Origin: Deltaproteobacteria bacterium
GTDB lineage: Bacteria > Myxococcota > SpSt-1050
Reading direction: 5' to 3'
DNA length: 49,394 nt
Assembly (NCBI GenBank): GCA_026416535.1
Contig: JAOAFA010000053.1
Coordinates: 1-49,394 of the forward strand
This document shows positions 17,965 to 26,969 of the stretch, piece by piece. The notes beneath the pieces were generated by a model that saw only the letters and a program-made list of their open reading frames with translations, made no database searches and was not told where the DNA came from. Made by a program: the position numbers and the translations under genes. Position 1 is the first letter of the stretch. The number at the start of each line of letters is the position of its first letter.

Positions 17965-18786
17965 ATGGATCAAAGTCTCTACGATATCCTTGGTGTCCAC
18001 CCTCTGTCCACAAGCGTCGAAATAAAGAATGCCTATAGGAGACTTGCTAGGATCTATCACCCTGATATCAACAAAGAGGAGGGGGCAGAAGAGGTCTTCA
18101 AAAAGATTAGTCTTGCATACTCAGTGCTATCAGATCCTAAAAAGAGATTTAAGTATGATACTTCCATTGCTCAAAGAAGAATCCAATCTTTAATAAACAT
18201 ATTTACTCCTATCTTCCGATCGATTATCAAACTGAAAATCGGAGATGCTTTTAATAACTTAAGACATTTTATCAATAGTTTTGCCACATCGGCATCAGAA
18301 GTCAACTTGGAAGAGGGCGAGTTGTTTTCTGATACAGAGAAGAACGTATTCATACCAGTAAAGTCTGAGTGTACAGAGTGTTTTGGATGCAATAAATGGT
18401 GCAGAGTATGCTCAGGGAGTGGAGAGATTCTTATCTATAAACAAAAGACTGTTAAAATACCTGCCTGCGCATTCATAGACAATCAATCCATCTCTATAGG
18501 TAAAAGTAGAGGCAAAATTTTTAAAAGAAGGATCGTGCTAAACTTAAATCTCAAAAATACTAACCTTTCAGTATCTAAAAACGCTGTAATGCTAAGTCTT
18601 TCAATAAATAGATCAAGAGAGGACAGAAAATTTTATTTTGAGATAATGGGAAGACTATTTGAGATAAATGTACCAAATCATATTGGTAATGGAAGTGTAA
18701 TAAGACTTAAAAAGCTCATACACGGCTTAGACCTAAATCTAAATCTAACGGAGGATATTAGAGAGGATAAGAGATGTGTGGAATAA
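17965..18786 (+). CDS. J-domain protein with a reduced zinc-binding region
   Basis: A 273-aa co-chaperone. The N-terminal J domain (1-67) has the essential HPD at 32-34. A helical linker without the usual Gly/Phe-rich segment follows. A single compact cysteine cluster (Cys136, 139, 142, 146 and 149, reading CTECFGC...CRVCSGSG) replaces the four CxxCxGxG repeats of classical DnaJ. A beta-rich C-terminal domain resembles DnaJ substrate domains, including an IPxxIGxGSVIRL-like element. It is the only J-protein beside dnaK here and likely serves as its partner. Its last 13 bases overlap glmS. Confidence 0.88.
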   Translation: MDQSLYDILGVHPLSTSVEIKNAYRRLARIYHPDINKEEGAEEVFKKISLAYSVLSDPKKRFKYDTSIAQRRIQSLINIFTPIFRSIIKLKIGDAFNNLRHFINSFATSASEVNLEEGELFSDTEKNVFIPVKSECTECFGCNKWCRVCSGSGEILIYKQKTVKIPACAFIDNQSISIGKSRGKIFKRRIVLNLNLKNTNLSVSKNAVMLSLSINRSREDRKFYFEIMGRLFEINVPNHIGNGSVIRLKKLIHGLDLNLNLTEDIREDKRCVE

Positions 18787-20597
18787 TGGGATATATAGGA
18801 TATAGAGACGCAAGAAACATCTTGATTGATGGGTTGAAGCGATTGGAGTATAGAGGATATGATTCCTCGGGCATAGCAATATTTGATGGCAAAAAACTCA
18901 GAATAGCAAGGGCAGTCGGTAAGATAGCAGCTCTTGAATCTCTTCTTGAAAAAGAGAACATCAAAGGAAGCATGGGGATTGGGCATACACGTTGGGCAAC
19001 TCATGGAAGACCCACAGAGAATAATGCCCATCCACACCTAGTAAATGGAGTCGCCGTTGTTCACAATGGAATAATTGAAAACTACTCTGAATTAAAAAAT
19101 GAGCTTACTAAGAAAGGAAGTATTTTTAAATCTGAGACTGATACAGAGGTGATATCACATCTTATAGGAGCTAATTTACAAAATGATGTCAATCTCTTTG
19201 AATCAGTTCTTTTAGCTATAAAAAGGCTCGAAGGGGCTTTTGCTATAGCTGTGATTAGTGAGAAAGAGCGGGAATACTTTGTTGTTGCTAAGAACTTCTC
19301 CCCATTAATAATTGGTATAGGAGAAGGTGAAAATTTTGTTGCATCAGATATTCCAGCGTTACTCCCATATACTCGAAGGGTCATCATGCTCTCTGAAAAC
19401 GAGCTTGCGAAGATATATAAAGACAGGGTTGAGATATATAATATCAGCGGTGAAAAAAAGACTGAAATTGAGATAAAATTGATTGATATGAGTCCAGCCG
19501 TTGCCGAGAAAGAGGGACATAAGCATTTTATGCACAAAGAAATATTTGAGTCACCAAAGGTATTTGCCGATACAATGTTAGGTAGGATTGACAGAGAGAG
19601 AGGAGAATTCTTATCTGAAGAGATAAGTTTAGACCCAAATAAACTTAACAGAATTGTAATAGTTGCATGTGGTACATCCTATCACGCCGGTCTTTTAGGT
19701 AAGTACTACTTTGAACAGATATCAAAGATACCCGCTGAGGCGGAGTTTGCAAGTGAGTTTAGGTATAGAAACCCGGTACTTAAAGAAAATGATCTCGCCA
19801 TATTTATTTCACAATCAGGCGAGACAGCGGATACACTTGGGGCATTAAAAGATATAAAGGAGAAGGGTATTCGAACACTCGCGGTATGTAATGTAATGAA
19901 CTCATCTATTGCAAGGATGGCGGACGACGTAATTTACACCCGTGCTGGAATAGAGATAGGAGTTGCATCAACAAAGGCCTTTATAGCACAGGTAGAAGTT
20001 CTTCTAATGCTCGCGATTTCATTCGCATCAAAAAAAAGAATTTTGAGCAATGAACATCGCAAGATTTTCGTAAATGAATTTTACAGAATGCCCTTCCTCT
20101 TGAAAGAGACTCTCAGTACAGAGAGTTACATCAAGGACGTAGCCTCTAGGTTCGTTCGCTCCAAAGACTTTATCTATTTAGGTAGAGGGATTAATTTCCC
20201 TGTTGCACTTGAAGGAGCACTAAAACTCAAGGAGATCTCATACATTCACGCTGAGGGGTATGCCGCAGGGGAGATGAAACATGGACCAATCGCACTAATT
20301 GATGAAGATGTCCCTGTACTTGTAATAGCAAACAGGGGGAGTAATCTAAAGAAGATAATATCTAACATCCTTGAGGCAAAATCCAGAGGAGGAATACTAA
20401 TAGGTATTATAACAAAAGGAGATGAAGAGACCAGAAGACTACTCGATTTTGCAATAGAAGTTGAAGAGACAGATGAGTTCTTTCAACCCTTTGTAAATAG
20501 CCTTCCATTACAGTTATTGGCATATCATATAGCAGATATGAAAGGCACAGACGTAGACCAACCCAGAAACCTTGCAAAAAGCGTTACTGTAGAATAG
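18774..20597 (+). CDS. glmS: Glutamine--fructose-6-phosphate aminotransferase (isomerizing)
   Basis: A 607-aa enzyme that makes glucosamine-6-phosphate from fructose-6-phosphate and glutamine, feeding peptidoglycan and LPS synthesis. The N-terminal Ntn glutaminase has Cys2 exposed after Met1 (MCGIMGYIG), with [11 protein letters not shown] and [11 protein letters not shown]. Two SIS domains follow ([20 protein letters not shown] and [18 protein letters not shown]). The C-terminal [13 protein letters not shown] is canonical. Start overlaps the J-protein gene by 13 bases, so it is expressed from the chaperone operon. No glmS ribozyme sequence was apparent upstream. Confidence 0.97.
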   Translation: MCGIMGYIGYRDARNILIDGLKRLEYRGYDSSGIAIFDGKKLRIARAVGKIAALESLLEKENIKGSMGIGHTRWATHGRPTENNAHPHLVNGVAVVHNGIIENYSELKNELTKKGSIFKSETDTEVISHLIGANLQNDVNLFESVLLAIKRLEGAFAIAVISEKEREYFVVAKNFSPLIIGIGEGENFVASDIPALLPYTRRVIMLSENELAKIYKDRVEIYNISGEKKTEIEIKLIDMSPAVAEKEGHKHFMHKEIFESPKVFADTMLGRIDRERGEFLSEEISLDPNKLNRIVIVACGTSYHAGLLGKYYFEQISKIPAEAEFASEFRYRNPVLKENDLAIFISQSGETADTLGALKDIKEKGIRTLAVCNVMNSSIARMADDVIYTRAGIEIGVASTKAFIAQVEVLLMLAISFASKKRILSNEHRKIFVNEFYRMPFLLKETLSTESYIKDVASRFVRSKDFIYLGRGINFPVALEGALKLKEISYIHAEGYAAGEMKHGPIALIDEDVPVLVIANRGSNLKKIISNILEAKSRGGILIGIITKGDEETRRLLDFAIEVEETDEFFQPFVNSLPLQLLAYHIADMKGTDVDQPRNLAKSVTVE

Positions 20598-20599
20598 GT

Positions 20600-21397
20600 A
20601 TGTCAAAGTTTGTACTCATTTTTTTATTTATTATCCTACCTATCAATTTACTCAGCGAGAATAGATGCAAAGAGTGGGATATCAAACTTCCGAACAACAT
20701 TAGGCCAGAAAAAGCGTTTTTCGATAGTTATATCTCAAATAACCTAATCATTGTTGGTGAAGGTGGGAATGGCATATTTTTATATGAGATATACCAGAAA
20801 AATATCAAACAAATTTATTACTCAAGAGTAATAACAGAGTCTGTAAAACAGACATCTATAAAGAGTCTCCAATTTGAACCTTTCTACAGACGAGGGGTTA
20901 TAAAAGAGATAGACATCTATTTTAATTCAAAGATGCCGAAGAGCTATGAAAAGATAGATATCTGTAAGGTTAAAAATGGCAAGGTATTTTGCTTAATTGA
21001 TGGAAGAGAAGAAGAGATTACACCCTTTTTAGGTGATGTTGAGAATGCCAGCCTTTCGGCAGATTCTAATCTTTTGCTCTTTTCAAACAAATACTCTGGT
21101 GGGTATGTGTTTGGAGTAAAAACGAAAGAGATAGCCAAACTCGGGTTCGGAAGCGACTTTAAGTTTGTAAATACGTATGATGTGATATTTGTGTATAATA
21201 GCAAAATTGGGGATAAATGTTCAAATTCATATATCTACTATTGGCACAATCAGGCAGTTGACTCTTTCCTTGTTTACAAGGATAGAGGTGCATGTATTAG
21301 ATATCCCGATGCCAATAAAGATGACCTGATCTTCATCAAGGACTTCAGAATTTACAAATGCCCTCTGAATCTAATAGATGCTGTATTAAGTAAGTAA
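20600..21397 (+). CDS. Secreted protein of unknown function (beta-rich)
   Basis: A 265-aa product with a signal peptide (MSKFVLIFLFIILPINLLSE). The mature part contains short beta-strand units such as NASLSADSNLLLFSNKYSGG and FKFVNTYDVIFVYNS, which look like TolB/PD40-type propeller blades, and four or more cysteines. It starts two bases after the glmS stop and is probably co-transcribed. No catalytic motif was seen and no function is assigned. Confidence 0.68.
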   Translation: MSKFVLIFLFIILPINLLSENRCKEWDIKLPNNIRPEKAFFDSYISNNLIIVGEGGNGIFLYEIYQKNIKQIYYSRVITESVKQTSIKSLQFEPFYRRGVIKEIDIYFNSKMPKSYEKIDICKVKNGKVFCLIDGREEEITPFLGDVENASLSADSNLLLFSNKYSGGYVFGVKTKEIAKLGFGSDFKFVNTYDVIFVYNSKIGDKCSNSYIYYWHNQAVDSFLVYKDRGACIRYPDANKDDLIFIKDFRIYKCPLNLIDAVLSK

Positions 21398-21406
21398 TGA
21401 TGATCT

Positions 21407-21967
21407 TCAATAATCGACTGATATATATTTTATTCCATCCCAACACACATTACTTACTGCCTTGAGACTAGTGTTCGTAACGATTACACAAGGATTACCA
21501 AATATTCCTATGGATGGATCAGATAGTTTTATTTGAGCATATGAGCTCAATCTCATTGAGAATTGTTCTTTCCACTCATCCTGCATGTTTTTCTTTATTA
21601 TTACTAGTTCTGGGGTTTTGTTACTTAAAATAACAAATGCATATTCGTCTTTCCCATCACTATCTAAGTCCCCTACAACATAAGGTGCATATCCATAGTT
21701 TTCAAACCTCTTTCTAATCTCCATATCCCCTATTAGTTCGTTAGCTAAAAGTGTGGCATTTGAATATTTAGGTGTGGATTTGACAAACTCCCTTATGGGC
21801 TCAGGTGTATGAAAGATTATCGCATCTTCAACTTTCAGCTTTTTTATATTTACTACAGGTATCTCACTCTTGTTCTCTTGTTGAGTTGTTGCACATGCCG
21901 AGGACAATAAAAGTAGTAGTAAGAATACGATTAAGAAATTTCGCCTCACAATTTTTATTATAATCAC
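21407..21967 (-). CDS. Lipoprotein with a Ca-binding-like DxDxDG motif
   Basis: A 186-aa lipoprotein starting with GTG, three bases after the MarC-family gene stop; no strong ribosome-binding site, so coupling is likely. The lipobox LSSAC places the lipid at Cys25. The mature region has a DLDSDGKDEYAFVI element typical of FG-GAP/VCBS-like repeats, which often bind calcium, followed by a short beta-rich C-terminus with two cysteines. Function unknown. Convergent with the preceding plus-strand gene, nine bases apart. Confidence 0.72.
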   Translation of the reverse strand: MIIIKIVRRNFLIVFLLLLLLSSACATTQQENKSEIPVVNIKKLKVEDAIIFHTPEPIREFVKSTPKYSNATLLANELIGDMEIRKRFENYGYAPYVVGDLDSDGKDEYAFVILSNKTPELVIIKKNMQDEWKEQFSMRLSSYAQIKLSDPSIGIFGNPCVIVTNTSLKAVSNVCWDGIKYISVDY

Positions 21968-21970
21968 TTT

Positions 21971-22630
21971 TTAGTAAATTACCAGACTATACATCTTTAC
22001 AGCATCATAGACACCATTAATTATGAATTGGACTGCTATAGCCGCCAAGATCATTCCCATTATTCTTATAATTATTCTAAGACCAGTCTGTCTCAAATAT
22101 TTTAGGACATACTGTGCCCCCCTTAACAAGAAATAAGTTATAAGACAGGTAAGAAATATTGAGACGAAAACTGGTAGGAAATAGATCCACCCCTTGGCCT
22201 GCCCCATAAGGACCATAACAGTAGAGATCGAGCCAGGACCGGAAAGCATGGGAAGGGCTAATGGAATTAATGCAATGTCTTCCTTTACAGTTCCTTCTTG
22301 TTCCTCCTCCGGTGTTGTCTTAACTCTAGTCTGTTTCGCCCGCACCATATCCATTGCAATGAACCACAGGAGAATACCACCCGCTATCTTAAAAGACGCG
22401 AGTGTTATTCCAAAGGCAGAAAAAATAAGTTTACCAAACACAGCAAAAACAACAAGAATAATACCTGCCGCAATAGTAGCTCTCTTAGCTATTGATATCC
22501 TCTTCTCGGTCGAATCAGACTGCGTCATAGAGATAAAGATGGGAACAATTCCTATTGGATCAACTACAAAAAATATCGTTGAAAAAGCCATAGATGAAAA
22601 TACAAGAAAATCCTTCAAATCGAAACTCAT
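21971..22630 (-). CDS. MarC-family integral membrane protein
   Basis: A 219-aa polytopic protein with six hydrophobic segments. MarC/NAAT signatures are present: FFVVDPIGIVPIFISMT (about 21-37), FKIAGGILLWFIAMDM (about 80-95) and IPLALPMLSGPGSISTVMVL (about 122-141). The family is annotated as inner-membrane transporters or NAAT proteins; substrates remain poorly defined and the early link to multiple antibiotic resistance is not supported. Likely co-transcribed with the downstream lipoprotein. Confidence 0.92.
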   Translation of the reverse strand: MSFDLKDFLVFSSMAFSTIFFVVDPIGIVPIFISMTQSDSTEKRISIAKRATIAAGIILVVFAVFGKLIFSAFGITLASFKIAGGILLWFIAMDMVRAKQTRVKTTPEEEQEGTVKEDIALIPLALPMLSGPGSISTVMVLMGQAKGWIYFLPVFVSIFLTCLITYFLLRGAQYVLKYLRQTGLRIIIRIMGMILAAIAVQFIINGVYDAVKMYSLVIY

Positions 22631-22767
22631 GGAATGAGTGTAATATCATATAAGTTTTGGAATTCAATATAAAAAACTTTACCTTCGATAGAAAATTGAA
22701 ATATCAAGCTTGTCTTCGACATATAAATTGTTGGCAATTCAGTCTCGGACTACCTTAATCAGTTCCC

Positions 22768-22859
22768 TCAAATTTTTTAAGTGAAACCCAATCTTTCCCA
22801 TTGGCTCAATCTTTAAGCCTTACCACAAATCTCAAGATAAACTCAATCTTTCTATGATA
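22768..22859. repeat. Five imperfect 18-19-bp iterations (CTCAATCTTT core)
   Basis: Units begin at about 22768 (CTCAAATTTTTT), 22787 (CCCAATCTTT), 22805 (CTCAATCTTT), 22824 (CACAAATCTC) and 22842 (CTCAATCTTT), a period of 18-19 bases. The octamer CAATCTTT is exact in three units. It is not near an origin or plasmid gene; a protein-binding array or decayed repeat is possible. Confidence 0.45.
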
Positions 22860-23230
22860 TCATTCCTTACTAGAGTAGTATTCTCTTCCTCTTAGCTTAT
22901 CTTAATAAAAGGTAAATTGACCTTCTTAATTAAAAGAAAATTTAGCTTTAATGCAATTATGTAGAACAATGCTAATTAGAAGGATAGATAAGCCAAAAGA
23001 GAAACTGTTTATCTTATGATACTTAAATACAAGACTCATCCTATAATTCATGTGACTCAACTTAAAGGCCGTACGGATTAAAAAGTATTAAGGAATTTAT
23101 ATATGGTAAAAATAACTTTCGAATCTTAAATAGATCAAATACACATATTACTCAGAAGAATAAAAAAGAGTTCATGAAGCACCAATCCGGGATTTATATA
23201 AATTTTTTCAGGTTAGGATCTGTCGAATTA

Positions 23231-23249
23231 AAAAACTCAGTGAGTTTTT
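23231..23249 (-). terminator. Rho-independent terminator of pyk
   Basis: AAAAACTC (23231-23238) pairs with GAGTTTTT (23242-23249) around a 3-base loop. On the minus strand the stem is followed by Ts; it begins 22 bases after the pyk stop. The stem has few GC pairs, so its strength is uncertain. Confidence 0.6.
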
Positions 23250-23270
23250 AACCCTGTCTAATATACAAAT

Positions 23271-24686
23271 TTAAACAGTCTGGATCTTGAGGAAGTTAGT
23301 CTCACCACGTTTAGGTATGGGCATCCCACCTGTTATTATACATTCATCCCCCCTCGATATCTTCTTAATATTTAAAAGAATTTCTAATGCCTTGTCTATT
23401 AAGTGGTCGGTATTCTTTTCATATCTTATATAGATAGGGAAAACCCCTCTTAATAATGAAATCTTATTCATTACATTCTCATCAGGTGTAAAGGCATATA
23501 TTGGCAAAGGTAGATGATATTTTGATATAATTTCAGCTGTCTTGCCAGACTGAGTAAAAGTAATAATACATCTTATCTTCTGTTCTCTTGTAATCTGTTT
23601 GATTGCAGCAGCAATAGAATGAACTTTCGAACTTGGTCTACGGATGCAGTTTAAATCCTCTCCTATGGAGGTATCTAAACCAATATGAGTCTCAGCCTCA
23701 ATAATAATCCTTTTCATCATTCTGACGCATTCAACAGGATAACTACCGGTAGCCGTCTCTCCAGATAACATTACCACATCAGCTCCATCATACACCGCAT
23801 TAGATATATCAGTAACTTCAGCCCTACTCGGTGTTAAAGCACTCATCATTGATTCAAGCATCTGCGTAGCAACTATAACGGGTTTCTTTATCTGATTAGC
23901 TTTAGCAATAAGCCTCTTTTGTATTACTGGCACCTGATATACAGGCATCTCAATCCCCAAATCACCCCTCGCAATCATAACCATGTCAGCTACCTCATAT
24001 ATCTCATCAATCACTCTTAGAGCCTCAGGCCTTTCAATCTTTGCTATAACTTTCATTGATGCCCCATGTCTTTTTATAATATTCTTAAGCATTATAATAT
24101 CCCTGGGGGATCTTACAAATGATAATGCTACGTAATCAAAACCTACCTTGACCCCGAAAAGCAGATCCATTCTATCCTTTTTAGTCAGGGCAGGAATCTT
24201 TAAGTCTGTATCCGGCAGGTTCAGCCCTTTGCCTGATCTTACCACTCCCCCAATAATAACCCTTGCCAAGAAAGAATCTTTCTTTGAGGATATAGACCTT
24301 AGGATAATCTTACCATCATCTATTAATATTCTCTCTTCTTTTTTTATCGATGAAATAATCCTTTTATTATTAAAAGGAATAAATTTTAAAGACTCATCTG
24401 TATGTTTTAATCCCACCTCTATTATATCTCCGGGTTTTAACTCAACAGGTTGGGTTAGACTGCCAACTCTAATTTTAGGTCCTTGTAAATCCATTACAGT
24501 AGCAATCGGTATCTTGAGTTTCCTTGAGATTTCTCTTATCATTCTATAATTTTTAAGGTGGGTATCATGATCGCCATGAGAGAAATTAAAACGAACCCCT
24601 CTTGCACCCTCCTTGATCAGTGCCTCAGCAACTTCATCTTTAGCGGTCTGTGGTCCAATCGTAAAAAGTATCTTTGTAAGATTCAT
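23271..24686 (-). CDS. pyk: Pyruvate kinase
   Basis: A 471-aa glycolytic enzyme converting phosphoenolpyruvate and ADP to pyruvate and ATP. The N-terminus TKILFTIGPQT replaces the usual TKIVATIGPAS. GVRFNFSHGDHD and DLQGPKIRVG are conserved, the signature IERPEALRVIDEI lies before MIARGDLGIEMP (about 236-247), and TQMLESMM and SGETATGSYP follow. The C-terminal allosteric domain is complete. GAGGAAG precedes the ATG, which overlaps the stop of the Cys-rich lipoprotein gene (ATGA). Confidence 0.97.
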   Translation of the reverse strand: MNLTKILFTIGPQTAKDEVAEALIKEGARGVRFNFSHGDHDTHLKNYRMIREISRKLKIPIATVMDLQGPKIRVGSLTQPVELKPGDIIEVGLKHTDESLKFIPFNNKRIISSIKKEERILIDDGKIILRSISSKKDSFLARVIIGGVVRSGKGLNLPDTDLKIPALTKKDRMDLLFGVKVGFDYVALSFVRSPRDIIMLKNIIKRHGASMKVIAKIERPEALRVIDEIYEVADMVMIARGDLGIEMPVYQVPVIQKRLIAKANQIKKPVIVATQMLESMMSALTPSRAEVTDISNAVYDGADVVMLSGETATGSYPVECVRMMKRIIIEAETHIGLDTSIGEDLNCIRRPSSKVHSIAAAIKQITREQKIRCIITFTQSGKTAEIISKYHLPLPIYAFTPDENVMNKISLLRGVFPIYIRYEKNTDHLIDKALEILLNIKKISRGDECIITGGMPIPKRGETNFLKIQTV

Positions 24687-25276
24687 TTTACTTCCTCATT
24701 TTTATTTATCAGACCTCTACAAATTTTATAATATTCATGCTCGTATTTACCACTCCACCCATCTGTACAAGTCTGTCCAGATGGACAATCAGCATTACTA
24801 GTGCAAACTTTATAACATGTCAGTTTCCTATCTGAAAGGGATAGGCATGCCATACCACATTTACAATCTGAGTGAATTTCACAACTAGAACCTGCTAATG
24901 AATTCCCACACTTACGACATACACCCCCACATTCCACAAACGGATAACAAGATTCATCTATATCACACTCAGGAGTTATACCTATTTGGGAACAAGGTTT
25001 CCCACTAATAACATCACTGACACCTCTATCTGTGTAAGCAACGTCCTTAGATACTCCATCATATGTATTCACATCGGTTAATGTATCATACACATTACTC
25101 CAAATAGAGGGTAGACGATCAATATCTGCGTAATAATAATCTGTCTGGACAATATTACCGGTAGAATCTGCCAATGTATTATTATCGGCATCATGTATCA
25201 AACAGTGGTATGGAATCTTTTCTGATTCACAAGAGAAGAAAAAAACTATAAAAAGAATTAATGCAACTTTTCTCAT
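24683..25276 (-). CDS. Cys-rich lipoprotein with Asp-rich linker
   Basis: Start chosen at the ATG at 25276, eight bases after AGAGG; an upstream GTG at 25285 lies inside that site. The 197-aa product has a lipoprotein signal, MRKVALILFIVFFFSC (Cys16). An Asp/Tyr-rich linker of about 75 residues follows, then a Cys-rich domain with about 18 cysteines. It contains CEIHSDCKCGMACLS, CYKVCTSNADCPSGQTC and a final Cys, a disulfide-knotted module related to those in the metalloprotease at 32760-34103. Likely surface-exposed; function unknown. It overlaps pyk by four bases. Confidence 0.75.
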   Translation of the reverse strand: MRKVALILFIVFFFSCESEKIPYHCLIHDADNNTLADSTGNIVQTDYYYADIDRLPSIWSNVYDTLTDVNTYDGVSKDVAYTDRGVSDVISGKPCSQIGITPECDIDESCYPFVECGGVCRKCGNSLAGSSCEIHSDCKCGMACLSLSDRKLTCYKVCTSNADCPSGQTCTDGWSGKYEHEYYKICRGLINKNEEVK

Positions 25277-25356
25277 ACCTAACACCTCTTTTATTTTCTA
25301 TATATTCTGTTTAGGGTATTGTCAAAGAAAGTTTGAACAACGTTTGATCATAAGTT

Positions 25357-26799
25357 TTACCAAATAATATCCCTTTCATCTAGTGGCCCAAGATACTTTA
25401 CAAGTTCTGGTTCAAAGTTGTAAACAGTAATAGTTATGATCTCATCGCCTTTTTCTGGCCGACCTATCCCAGACCTGATTATACCAGGAACCCATAGTAT
25501 TTCTTCACCCGAAGTAATTATTGGCAAGACTTTTCTTATACGAATAGGTATTTTACGATTTATAAATATTTTTTTTAATTTTATATTTTTTCTGTAGTAT
25601 TTACTATAAATTCTATCGCCGTCTTCAAATATTCTTATGTGAAATGGAAAACCAAACTTTTCAAGACTCAGAAAAAGCTGAGGATAGTTATTATTCTCTT
25701 TTCTGCCGCTCTCAAACGAAATCTCTACATCCACCCATGGAATCTTATAAGTTCCCTCTTTTTTGACCTTCACAGGTTCATAGTTCTCTAATTCTGAGAA
25801 AATATCTTGAATGTGAGGTATTCTACCAACACTTATCTGGTCATATTCACACCTGATTACGAAATCTGGCGATAATCTATAAAATCTGCTACCTTGGGCA
25901 GAAAGAATGAGATCAATAGCCGATCTAAGGTTGTCTGAATCAATTCTTTTTGACACGTCAATATTCGATAAAATCTCTAACAAAAAATACCTCCTTAATT
26001 CTTGCGGAACTAATAAGAAGTCACTCCTACTAAAGGTTGCTATGGAACTGTCTTCATCATATCTAACCTTTTCTAAGAAAGGGCTGAGTCTATCTGTTAG
26101 GATTGATCTAAGGTTAACAGCATCCTCTGCAATAGAGCATAGGGCATCTTCTATTGACGGATTGAACTCCTTCTTAATAAAAGGCATTAATTCAAGTCTT
26201 ATTCGATTTCTTAGATATCTCTTATCACGGTTAGTAGTATCTTCTACAAACTTAATATTGTTTTCCTTTGCATATTCCATAACCTCGGACCTTGATAATG
26301 AAAGAAGCGGCCTAATAATCATTTGGTCCCTTTTAACGAGTATTCCAGAAAGACTTCTAATACTCGTTCCAGATATAATCCTCATCAGGACAGTCTCTGC
26401 CTGATCCGTCTTGGTATGGCCCGTAGCGATAAGATTATAACCAAACTCTTGTGCTATACTGAACAAGGCATTGTACCTCTGTTCTCTAGCTATTTGTTCC
26501 AAAGATTTTCTTTGACTTTTTTTCGCACCAAAGATAAATATCTCTCTCCCATAAAATGGAATATTGAGTCTCTTGCATTCATCATCCACAAATTTTAGGT
26601 CTTTGTGTGAGTCAGGTCTAATTTGATGATTTATGTGGGCAACACCTATTTTAAATTTCATAATTTTGGATATATTCCTCATTATGTCAAGGAGAACCAT
26701 GGAGTCAGGGCCACCGGATACGGCTAAAAGAACATTGTCACCACTCTTTACCAATCTATTTGTCTCTAAAAACTGCTTAACTTTGAAAATAGTCTTCAT
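25357..26799 (-). CDS. tilS: tRNA(Ile)-lysidine synthetase
   Basis: A 480-aa enzyme that attaches lysine to C34 of the CAU anticodon of tRNA-Ile, changing its decoding to AUA. The PP-loop SGGPDSMVLL lies at residues 28-37. VAHINHQIRPDS, ATGHTKTDQAETVLMRI and LRNRIRLELMPF all match TilS in order. The C-terminal substrate-binding region is complete and ends VPGIIRSGIGRPEK. Minus-strand gene with no strong ribosome-binding site; the downstream lipoprotein and pyk may be co-transcribed. Confidence 0.96.
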   Translation of the reverse strand: MKTIFKVKQFLETNRLVKSGDNVLLAVSGGPDSMVLLDIMRNISKIMKFKIGVAHINHQIRPDSHKDLKFVDDECKRLNIPFYGREIFIFGAKKSQRKSLEQIAREQRYNALFSIAQEFGYNLIATGHTKTDQAETVLMRIISGTSIRSLSGILVKRDQMIIRPLLSLSRSEVMEYAKENNIKFVEDTTNRDKRYLRNRIRLELMPFIKKEFNPSIEDALCSIAEDAVNLRSILTDRLSPFLEKVRYDEDSSIATFSRSDFLLVPQELRRYFLLEILSNIDVSKRIDSDNLRSAIDLILSAQGSRFYRLSPDFVIRCEYDQISVGRIPHIQDIFSELENYEPVKVKKEGTYKIPWVDVEISFESGRKENNNYPQLFLSLEKFGFPFHIRIFEDGDRIYSKYYRKNIKLKKIFINRKIPIRIRKVLPIITSGEEILWVPGIIRSGIGRPEKGDEIITITVYNFEPELVKYLGPLDERDIIW

Positions 26800-26886
26800 A
26801 TCTAAAATAGTAAATACCTAAAAATTGTAGATTTCAATTGTTTTTATAATCTCCTAGGAGTTTTATGATCCTCAGATCGAAAATAG

Positions 26887-26915
26887 TTGCAACCAGAACC
26901 CATTTTTGGTATATG
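26887..26915 (+). promoter_or_regulatory. Possible sigma70 promoter of the acyl-CoA ligase gene
   Basis: TTGCAA (26887-26892), a 17-bp spacer and TATATG (26910-26915) lie 55 bases before the start codon. Each hexamer matches the consensus at four of six positions. Confidence 0.4.
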
Positions 26916-26969
26916 CACCTTTGTTACCAAATACTTATGGGGGGATAAACTTTTTGAAGGGAGTGTACA

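Larger units (their letters stand above)
22631..23270. other. Intergenic region with iterated 18-19-bp motif and pyk terminator
   Basis: No open frame with a ribosome-binding site and no tRNA-like structure was seen in these 640 bases. Two features stand out: five imperfect CTCAATCTTT-type iterations at 22768-22859, and the hairpin at 23231-23249 after pyk. The rest is AT-rich with no recognised content. Confidence 0.5.

Noticed and set aside
22194-22637. 147-codon plus-strand frame opposite the MarC gene
   Set aside because: It is the mirror of a well-supported membrane protein gene, has no ribosome-binding site and its translation shows no family features.
26851-26860. 10-bp palindrome CTCCTAGGAG between tilS and the acyl-CoA ligase gene
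   Set aside because: Too short and single-copy to call an operator; not associated with either promoter-like site.
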